A stretch of 64,000 bases of DNA from Gnetum montanum (taxonomy: Eukaryota; Streptophyta; Gnetopsida; Gnetales; Gnetaceae): assembly GCA_015680685.1 (NCBI GenBank), contig MNCI01006934.1, forward strand, positions 49,324 to 113,323. Direction: 5' to 3'. This document shows positions 55,736 to 64,000 of this stretch, one piece after another. A program made the translations under genes and the position numbers. Under the pieces are notes generated by a model. The model did not search any database. It saw only the letters and a program-made list of their open reading frames with translations, and was not told the origin of the DNA. How positions within the stretch are numbered: position 1 is the first letter of the stretch; each line of letters starts with the position of its first letter.

Positions 55736-58010
55736 AAAATTTTGTTAGAATTTCTCAATTAAGGTTAAAAAACATAAAATTCTATTATTACAATACTTAT
55801 ATTATGTTATAATATAGTATTGAATATTTAACTACATATATATCTACATAGTACTCTATGTTGTTGTTTATCTCTAGTACTTTTGTTGTTGTTAATGCAT
55901 AATTTACAGTCAGTTAACACTATGTTTATCTTAAAATATGTATACAATAAAGTGTATCTTCCTTTCATCCTTGTGCTATCTACTTACCTATTATCTCCTA
56001 TCCATTGAGGTACTAAAGATTTAAGAGCTTGTTTCTTGCTAGGGTTATTTTGCTGTTTTAATTTCAACACATCATTTGGGCATACAATTTTATTATAAGA
56101 AGTTTGTGTGGACATAACTTTCTCAATAAAGCTCCTCCAACTACAAATGCAACCTATGCATGGCTCAAAGAATTTCAAGTAGTATGAAAGCCTTATGTGT
56201 CTTAAAAAATAAATTCAAAAAAAATTATTATAATTTGTGATGTCTAAAATATTATTATCCATACAATTAATCTTTATGGGTGTGTCATATAGGATCTAGA
56301 TATAGTAAATAAATATTACAAGTAGATAAAAAAATTTAGAAACTTTTCCTATTGGATGAATTCAAAGTGAAAAGACATACAATATGATATTATGTTTCTT
56401 AAAGCAGAGATATGCTTCTTTAAACCATGCAACAGAAATACAAGAACATTCTAGGCTAAGATATTTATAAGAAGAGGATCTAATATCATTAATTTTCCCT
56501 ATTTTGGCTTAGTTTTGGCCAAGAGGCAAACTACCAATCATAGATTATTAACATTAAATAATATTCTATCCATAACGCCAACATGTTTTCTCCAAGTAAA
56601 CTTGTAGCTTCTATGTTTATGTCTTTGTATTACAATGCACAAGGAATAAAATTTAGAAGGGCAAGGATAGCATACATGGAAAATAATAATCCATAAGAAA
56701 TCAAAAAGAATTTGTAGCATAAAACTTATTACCAAACTTACACTTAGTTATCCTTATCATTATGCAATTAGAGTAGTTGACCAACATTATTATGGAATAT
56801 ACTGAATTTCATAAAATGGGGACTTGTATAATTTTTTATACAGTACATGAACTAAAGTTCAACTTAATTTTTACAAGATCCTCTCAACCAAATTAGAGAT
56901 TTATATTATAAATATATGACTAAGCTAGTTTAATGAATGCTAATGGATGATCCATAATTGTTTCTATATTATAGAATATTTTTATAAATCTAAAATAAAT
57001 TTAGTACTTTTAATCCCCAATATATAATTTTATTTACTAGAGACCCATATTCAAAAAAATATACATAAAATCATTGAGCAAATAAATATAAAAAATCTAT
57101 AAATGAAATTAAGAAACTTTAATTCAAAGTGAAAAGATAGATACAATACCATATTATGTTCCTTGAAGCATATATGATGATTCTTAAATAATGCATTGGT
57201 CCATTTATAATTACAAGAACATTCTAGGTCAAGATATTTGTAAGAAAAGCATTTATTATAATTACTTTTTTCTTATTTAATGAATACTAGAATCTTTGAT
57301 TAATAATTAATCCTATATCTCATAGTATTTTTATAATTATAAAAAAACATAGTATTTTTAATCCCTAATATCTTATTTTATTTACTAAATAATCATATTC
57401 TCATAAAATATACATAAAATCATTGATTGTTTATTTTCTTCACATGAACAACAACAATTATGTTGTTACATAGAACTATTCCTATTTTATAGCAATCTTA
57501 AAAGACTATCCTATTAAGGTAATATATTAATAAAAAAGATTAGATAACTAGAGGTTGCAGTGAGGTTTTGATGTATTCATGAGTTTCTAGGGAGGGTTTG
57601 GTACATCAATGAGGGCTTTTACAAATATTGTAACCAAGGTTTGATGCATTAGCGAGCATTTCAACAACAATTGTAACACAGGTTTGTTGCTTCAAAATTT
57701 GAGGGCACAATATACACAATTTCTAAAGGTACTATAATCCTAACTCTTGCTCCATGTATTTTTGGAGTGAAAAATAATGCAAATGAATCACAAAAATTAT
57801 ACATTTCCAATTCTCTAGTTTGATGATTGGATCTAGTATTTACAGTTATGGAGGTGAATAATATTTTGCATGGTTGGGGCTACTTATTGTCTTTTTGGAG
57901 GTTGTCTGATCATTTATGAATTTTTAATGTTAAACCAAGAAAGAATGCAACTTCTTTCTAATAAAGAAAAATAAGTACCTAGATGCTAATTGGATTTTTT
58001 GTTCCTAGGT
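55736..58010. other. AT-rich region without genes, with a diverged duplication
   Basis: Block X (about 56305-56500) recurs at 57080-57275, sharing AATTCAAAGTGAAAAGA and TACAAGAACATTCTAGG. Block Y (about 56930-57075) recurs at 57286-57430, sharing TTTTAATCCC and AAATATACATAAAATCATTG. The order X..Y-X-Y suggests a tandem repeat of about 355 bp, with about 400 bp inserted in the first copy. No coding signal. Confidence 0.5.
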
Positions 58011-58474
58011 TGTTGTTGTTGCACACAATATAGAAGCAAGAAATAAAATGATGTTGAAAATAAAAGAATAAAAATAGTAGAGAAACAACCACATGAGTTA
58101 CATGGTAAAATCCTTCAATGTGAAGGGAAACACCCATGAGAACATACGTAGTCTATTAATATTTAAAAAATATTAATAGCACTATAAACAAGGCTTTAGA
58201 ATTCAAAGAAGAACCCTCTATCTACTTACTTGGGCAACAAAAAACCACAAAAAAAAATAAAGATCTAAGGCCCTTTATATAGGAATGGACCAACCCTAAA
58301 ATTATGGAGAAAATATCAATTACCTTAGGACCAAATGTTTTTAACAATAGTTATAATGAACCATTATAATCAGGGAATACAAACAACAATTACAAACATG
58401 GCTAAAAAAGAAAACAAGTCATAGTTATTATTTATTATAAAATATTCTTTTCTAAATTTGTCTTCATGGCAACA
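58011..58474 (-). repeat. Element E 3' LTR
   Basis: 464 bp; on the minus strand it begins TGTTGCCATGAAG and ends CAACAACA. TATATAAA lies at 58281-58274 on the minus strand. The CTCCAAGTGGAGGAATTG just right of it (minus strand) is a typical copia PPT. Confidence 0.7.
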
Positions 58475-58639
58475 ATTCCTCCACTTGGAGATAAATTTTC
58501 TTCAATACATAGAATGCTTTCCAAAGTTAGTTCCATCAAGAAACTATGTCAATGCCTTTGTAAAAATCTTAATGTTTGCATTTAGTCACTACCTTGTCAA
58601 GAAATCTACAACATTTGACTAGATAGACATCTTTAAACA

Positions 58640-60110
58640 TTAAGATTTATAGCTTAAATCAACTCTCAAACAAAGTAATATCAACATCAATATGCTTTCT
58701 TTGAGCATGGTATGCTACATTCCTACATAAGGACAAGGCACCATGGCTATCACAGTATAATGTATGCTTTTGTTGACTACGTTCAAACCAACATAACATG
58801 TTCTTCAACCATAACATCAATTTTGCTTCTTCACTGAGAGCAACATACTCATCCTTAATAGAAAAATTACATGAGATTGAAGATGGAACATCCAACTTAC
58901 AGCTCCATCGCCAAAAGTGAACATAAGACCTATGATAAATCTACATGTATCTTTGCAACTAGCATAATCTACATCAACATAACTAGGAAGAAAAAATTAA
59001 GAACCATCAAAAGACAAGGTACAGTGCATTGTTCCTTTCAAGTACCATAGTATTCATTTGACAATTTTCCAATGTTTCTTTTTGGGATTGCTCATAAATC
59101 ATGATACCACTTTCACTGCATAGGTAGTGTCAAGTCTAGTACAAATCATTGCATACATCAGAATTCCCAAAATAGAAGTATAATGAATGAATGACATACT
59201 ATGAACTTCCTCTTTAGTCTAAAATTCATTCCTTTTTCACAATTGGAAGTAATGAAGGACTAATAGGAATACAATTTAACATCTTAAAAAATTCCAACAC
59301 TTTTCTAATATAATCAAATTGTGATAATCATAATAAAGTAGATTTTTTTCTCCATAGATCTTCATACCCAATATTTGTTTGGCAGCCCCAAGATCCTTGG
59401 TTGCAAAATTTTTTGGCATGTTCTACTTCAATTTCTTTTATTTTAGCAACATCATTTCCATCTAGTAACACGTCATCAACATATAACATTAACACCATAA
59501 GATTACCTAGACCTATTTTATGAAGGTACACATAGTAATCAACTACACATTTGGTGTAATCCTAGTTAATCATGAAACCATCAAATTTTTAATACCATTG
59601 TTGAGATGCTTTCTTCAAATCACATATACTTTTCCTCAACCTATATATGAAATCTTTCCTAATATCCAACCCCTTTGGTATCCACATGTAGATCTCCTCT
59701 AAATATCCATGTAAAAATGTAGTTTTTATATCCAACTCCTCCAACCCCAAATTCATAAGGCTACTATGGCTAAAAGAATATGAATGTAGGAATGTTTTAT
59801 TATAGATGAAAAATTTCCATGAAATCAATACTTGCCTATTGGATGAATCCTTTAACCATCAACCTAACTTTGTATCACTTCTAGCCATTAGGATTAGTTT
59901 TTAACACATCCACCTAGCTACAACTTAAAGGTTTCTTACCTTATAGCAAAGGCATCAAGTCCCATGTGTGATTTTGATAAAGGAACTTTAATTCATCCTC
60001 CATGATAGCTTTTCACTTTTTATAGTTTTTAGAAACCATAACTACTTGATAAGATGTTGGCTCCCCACCATTTGTGTGCATGATGTAATCATCATATCAT
60101 GTTGATAATC
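58640..60110 (-). pseudogene. Element E reverse transcriptase and RNase H
   Basis: RT from about 60020: WKAIMEDELKFLYQNHTWDL, YKVRLMVKGFIQ, ELDIKTTFLHGYLEEIYMWI, DLKKASQQWY, MLYVDDVLLDGNDVAKIKEI (YVDD near 59485) and FATKDLGAAKQILGMKIYG in another frame. RNase H end: IKDEYVALSEEAKLMLWLKN, then HTLYCDSHGALSLCRNVAYH and RKHIDVD. Frames are broken by stops and indels. Confidence 0.85.
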
Positions 60111-60244
60111 TTCTTATCCTTGTAGATCATCTCAAATGAACTCATTATGAAAGATCTTCATCCTCGTAGAACTATTCATTTTTATCAATGTGAGATCCAT
60201 TATCAAAAATAAAAGACTCCTCAATGGTTTCATTTTTAGAATAT

Positions 60245-60924
60245 AACTAGGACTCAACTCTTCAAAAGAAAAAGGTCCATATCTATGATGAGGAAGAAGA
60301 GGTAGCTCTCAATGAGGTGATTTCACAAAAAACCTTGCCAATACAAAAGTCTATGAATGAGCTTAAAGTAAGGATAGATAAGATGTGAGAGTTGATGAAT
60401 GAAAAAGCTACAACTTATGTGAAAACCATAGAGAAGAGAGTAATGCAATAGGAATCAAGTGATCAAACAATAAGAGAAAAAAGAACAAAAAAAATAGCTA
60501 GGAACACTTATTGATAAAAAGGAAAAATAGCCATAGAAGAAGAGGCTATAAACTTAACCATATAAGAGGATGATGGATGTGACATTTTCCTATATGACTA
60601 TCCAAAGGGCTATTGCCTAGTCATGTTACATCTACATGAGTATTAGTCTTTTTCTTTGAATCCCAAGTTTGTACAAAAGCAAATGCCTAGAAAATTACCT
60701 TACNAAAACCATCACCACTCCAATACAAGACGTAAATAATAAACCTATCACTATGGAGGAACAAAAATCTCCATGCATCACTAATAATACTAAAGGATGT
60801 AGTTGTGGGCTGGAAGTTGAAAATATTAACATGTCCCCTATACCAACCAACCATAAAGTTCAGATACAAGTGTGTGAGCAAAAACCTGTCTACATAGTAG
60901 CTACTAAACCAAAAGATACCTAGT
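60245..60924 (+). pseudogene. Gag fragment of an A-like gypsy element
   Basis: Plus strand. Starts similar to 7450-7900 of element A: GATGAGGAAG...AAAAAACCTTGCCAATACAAAAGTC against GATGAGGAGT...AAAAAACCTTGCTAATCCAAAAATC, and later CCTAGAAAATTACCTTA against CCTAGAAGATTGCCTTA. The following 84-codon frame (60669-60923, with one N) has SPCITNNTKGCSCGLEVENI and no known motif. It is cut at 60924 by an inverted LTR. Confidence 0.55.
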
Positions 60925-61788
60925 TGATGAGTAGTGAGGTACCCCTATACCCAACCATACGAATCACTAAGGCGTTACATGCGATCCAGTTGAATTTTGT
61001 GAACCTATAATTATCTTGTACACTAATTTCTCTAGGAAGTGAAATGATGTTAAGAATGTTCGTTGTCTTCCCAACTACACTTGTGAGGCTCAAAGGTATG
61101 GTTTAAGTGTAATTGAGGTATATGAATTTTTGTCATTTTATATTTTATGGATGTATTCATCTACAACAAGAATAAGGGTAGAGTAGATTAAAAACTAATG
61201 TATATTGCCTAGATAGCCTAACACAAGTGACCGCCCCACTTTCTTGGACACATCCTAAACACATATAGCACTAATGGGCTACCAAATGTTAAGTGTTGTT
61301 GGGTTACCAAGTACTATATGAATGCTTGAAGTGGTTGTGCTTATGTTCATTAATTGCTGGAAATTGCTTAATTCAAATGCATTAGAATAAAAAGTGAAAA
61401 GGTAAAATGCATTAAAGGAAATATTAAGCTATTCATAGTGCTGCAAGGATTTTCAAAAGAGTTCATTTTATTCTCACCATGCTACTACGCTTAGGTACAT
61501 CAGTGCTTGAACAAAGAACCATACACACTTTAGACTCTTTCTATGGGCACTCAAAAAATATTCTAACTCTAAGGAAAATAAACTACAAGAGCTTCACTAC
61601 TCTGACTAAGAATGACTAAAAATTAACTATTAAAATTGGAGCCTAGGCATGGTATTTATAGACTTGGGAAATATAGCCTAACATCAAACATGAAATGTTG
61701 TACCAAGGCCCTAAAATCACATACATGATGTCGCAACTCCAAAGTTGCGCACCCAATGTTGGGGCCAACATAAAATGATGGTTCATCA
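60925..61788 (-). repeat. A-like 3' LTR, inverted
   Basis: 864 bp. On the minus strand it begins TGATGAACC and ends TACTCATCA, collinear with the LTRs of element A but clearly diverged. TATAAATA is at 61660-61653 (minus). It is preceded on that strand by ATAGGGGTA (PPT). Confidence 0.85.
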
Positions 61789-63285
61789 TACCCCTATGAT
61801 TGAATGAAAACTTATCCTCAAGTGAATAAGAGGAGGAACAAGTTCTTTACAACACATATTGGATAGGTATGATGTTATTGACTAACATTACAAATTGACT
61901 TAGATAAAATAGATGAACTATGAGTGCACAAGTATATGGAATTACAATTTTTACAAAATGGGATGTTCATGATAAGAGAAGTGAACACCCCAGATAACAT
62001 TAACATCCAACACCTCTTGGAAATAGAAGAATGAGAGAGAGAGAGAGAGAGAGAAGAGATCCAACAATTATGAATGATCCTCATTGTGTGGTGCTACTAC
62101 ATCCTTGGTGAAGATAGTCCCACTTGCAGTCCATGCTTTCCACTGCAATCACAACAAAATCATGAATTAGTATGCAATGTGTAACACATAACTATTAAAT
62201 GCCTTATCTTGTTGATGGTTACACCTGGCTAGATTGTGATTTTGAATGATTGGTTCCTTGAGTAGTGTTAGTGGGAAGGGTGATAGATAGGGTTAATTAG
62301 ATAAGTGATCCATTAAATTTGCAAAAATCTCAACACAAGGAAACATTTGAAGAGGGTATAAAGATTCATAATAATAAAAAGAAAAATTTACTGAAAACTA
62401 TTATAAAGATGTGTACAATTGGATTTCATTGATGGGGTAAACAAAAAGAGAGTTTAATTGTAAAAATGTCTAAGGGTAAAGAAGTTAACTAACCCAACCA
62501 AAAGATATGCAAGAAAGTAGGCATAGGCCTCTTATGCCATTGCATAACTTCAAACCAAAGATTCTATGGGTTCTATGGATGATTAATGGTTACAAAAGGT
62601 TAAGTACAAAAACCCAGAAGAAACTAACTATGAATTTCAACACATCAAACCAAGAAATTAATCTAAAACATGAAACTGGTAGCGAGGTGAAACATGGAAA
62701 TCATAGATGGATGAGAGAGAGTGGAATGGAGTTCCTAACTATGGTCACATGAAGTCCCTTGTGGATTTTATGGTTAAATGACTTGATAGAATCCATCCTT
62801 AGTCTAGAACAAAACCAATCACTTTCAATGACTTCACATTAACATTCTAAGACCAATCCATCCCCTAAGACACAAGAGTGCTCCCATAGAACAACCACTG
62901 TTCCAAATTAGAGATGAAGTAGGAAGTGAGGAAGAGCCTTAGATAGATGAGACTAGTCCCATAACTAGTACTTGTAGCCCATTTATTTTTTTAAGGGGTG
63001 TGCTTTAAATTTCCATTATTGTTTTTTTTTTTGAAAAAGGAACCACACGATACAAAGACACATGCATTTATTTTGTCCAAGGGGTATGCTTTTAACACTC
63101 ATTCTTTTTTTTCTTTATCTGATGAGAACCACACAATGCAAGGATGTATGCATTCATTTTGTCCAAAGGATGTGCTATGAATTCTCATCATTTTTTTCTA
63201 ATGAGAACCACACCATGCTAGGACTTATTCAACTTCCTTTATTGTTTGGCACAGAATGGTAAGAAATTCATGAAAACACACATGC
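61789..63285 (-). mobile_element. 3' non-coding region of an A-like element, 5' truncated
   Basis: On the minus strand this follows 12740-14110 of element A in order. Shared blocks include TAAGGGACTTGTTCCTCC-like sequence, GTTACACATTGCACACTAAT, TGGTTGTTCTATGG, AATTCAAAGCACACCCCTTA and GTTTTCATGGATTTCTT. Similarity ends at 63285, where the caulimovirid-like frame begins. A (GA)n microsatellite lies at 62034-62055. This piece and the LTR at 60925 are one truncated inverted insertion. Confidence 0.75.
62995..63225 (-). repeat. 86-bp tandem repeat, 2.7 copies
   Basis: Units at 62995-63080, 63081-63166 and a partial one at 63167 to about 63225. Each has GGGGTGTGCTTT, a T-run, AACCACACGAT-ACAA and TGCATTTATTTTGTCCAA. 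Element A has a single copy at the matching place (about 12810-12880), so this is an expansion within this copy. Confidence 0.8.
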
Positions 63286-64000
63286 CCAGATCGCATCAAA
63301 AACTGCAGATGAACGCATAGCTATCACAAATCAGTATTATCATCTTATGGGACTCATGTATAGTTCAACGCTAGCACTAGATCGTCTTGGCAAAACAGAT
63401 GCAACTCTAGATGAATTGGTGCTTGTCAGACCTAGAAGACCTAGAAGTGCGCCAGGCAAATTACAAGGAGAACTGTCAAAGATTGATCAGTTATGTATGG
63501 AAATCAAGCAGAACAATGGAAAAGTGGAAAAGCCACATGAATGGACAACTGATCCTATTGAATATATAGCTCCAAGCCCTTATCAACAAGAAGATGATGA
63601 AATCTTACAAAAATGGAGTCAAGATCAGATAGAAGTGTATAGACCAAAAATGAATAAGATCTATGATGAAGATCCTGCTGTTCAACAAACTGAAGAAGAA
63701 AATGCAACCTGGAATTTTTGGGAACACGGAGAGCAAGCAGATGTTTTCTATGATGAATATATGGAAGATATAGATTGGGAAACGCATCGAGCGTTTATGA
63801 TAAGAACATAAGAAGCACAAGATGTAGATCATTCTAACATGACAGAAGATGAAAAAGCTGTTATACCATTTCATGAAGCCCTGCTTAGCAAAAAGTCATT
63901 TGTCTCTCAAGATGGAAGGATTGAGTTTCCAGAAATTACCAAGCAAGCCATTTACAACTTCTCAAATCTGTTCAGTCATCGGCTAACAACCTCAGTAAAG
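63286..64000 (+). pseudogene. Probable endogenous caulimovirid polyprotein start, partial
   Basis: A frame open from the A-like junction through the window end except for one TAA at 63809-63811 (probably from CAA). Codon use is even and the protein is acidic and Glu/Gln-rich: ERIAITNQYYHLMGL near the start, RPRRPRSAPGKLQGELSKID, then DDEILQKWSQDQIEVYRP. After the stop it continues ALLSKKSFVSQDGRIEFPEI, then TKQAIYNFSNLFSHRL. The G-[RK]-[IV]-x-[FL]-P-x-I-T-K block resembles the opening of the 30K-type movement protein domain of Caulimoviridae. If so, this is an endogenous pararetrovirus remnant and the MP domain proper lies beyond the window. The upstream part is cut by the A-like element. A gypsy gag is the main alternative. 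The single stop makes it one of the least decayed stretches here. Confidence 0.45.

Larger units (their letters stand above)
58011..60235 (-). mobile_element. Element E: 5'-truncated Ty1/copia retrotransposon
   Basis: Minus-strand fragment with 3' LTR, PPT, RNase H and RT. Integrase, gag and 5' LTR are missing. It is a different copia family from D, since the LTR (TGTTGCC...CAACAACA) and RT sequence are unlike. The right boundary is where gag of an A-like element starts. Confidence 0.8.

Noticed and set aside
60925-63285. Inverted LTR read as the 3' LTR of the gag fragment at 60245
   Set aside because: The gag fragment is on the plus strand and the LTR with its PPT is on the minus strand, so they belong to different insertions.
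1-64000. tRNA, rRNA or other structured RNA genes
   Set aside because: No cloverleaf with conserved A and B boxes and no rRNA core sequences were seen. Primer binding sites only match tRNA 3' ends.

Overview
This window is a stretch of a large plant nuclear genome made almost entirely of old, nested retroelements. Long LTRs, heavy decay of reading frames, AT-rich spacers and the absence of any intact cellular gene suit a seed plant with a very large genome. A gymnosperm is my best guess, but that is inference and no host gene proves it. In-frame stops are dominated by TAG at positions that should read Trp or Gln, the trace expected from methylated-cytosine deamination.

Layout, left to right. 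(1) 1-4993: decayed minus-strand coding fragments in AT-rich DNA. (2) 4994-14984: element A, a Ty3/gypsy element of Athila type, complete in outline (LTR, tRNA-Asp-like PBS, gag, protease with a DLGSS site, RT, RNase H, integrase, 2 kb non-coding 3' region, PPT, LTR). (3) 14985-17619: AT-rich DNA with one unidentified minus-strand coding remnant, then a 1 kb CpG-retaining segment. (4) 17620-49536: element B, a Ty3/gypsy element of the Tat lineage with 5-bp target duplication ATATA. A related Tat element C (23231-39936) is inserted inside it. (5) 49542-55735: copia element D (minus). (6) 55736-58010: AT-rich DNA with a diverged duplication. (7) 58011-60235: 5'-truncated copia element E (minus). 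(8) 60245-60924: gag fragment of an A-like element (plus). (9) 60925-63285: inverted 3' LTR and 3' region of another A-like element, carrying an 86-bp tandem repeat. (10) 63286-64000: an open coding segment that looks like the start of an endogenous caulimovirid polyprotein, running off the window.

The most interesting content is in B and C. Both have gag-protease, then a long interval, then RT-RNase H-second (archaeal-type) RNase H-integrase. In both, the interval between protease and RT holds a conserved multi-exon gene on the opposite strand, about 4.5 kb in C, with recognisable GT-AG introns at matching places. Its second exon looks like a degenerate FCP1/NLI-interacting-factor (HAD) phosphatase domain. 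In B this gene is split by the insertion of C. Both elements also carry three families of short stem-loop repeats, after protease, before RT and after integrase. Their LTRs are packed with CTACGC/GCGTAG inverted repeats. Both carry Glu where the central Asp of the integrase DDE triad should be.

All identities come from reading translated motifs by eye. No alignment, database search or divergence calculation was run.
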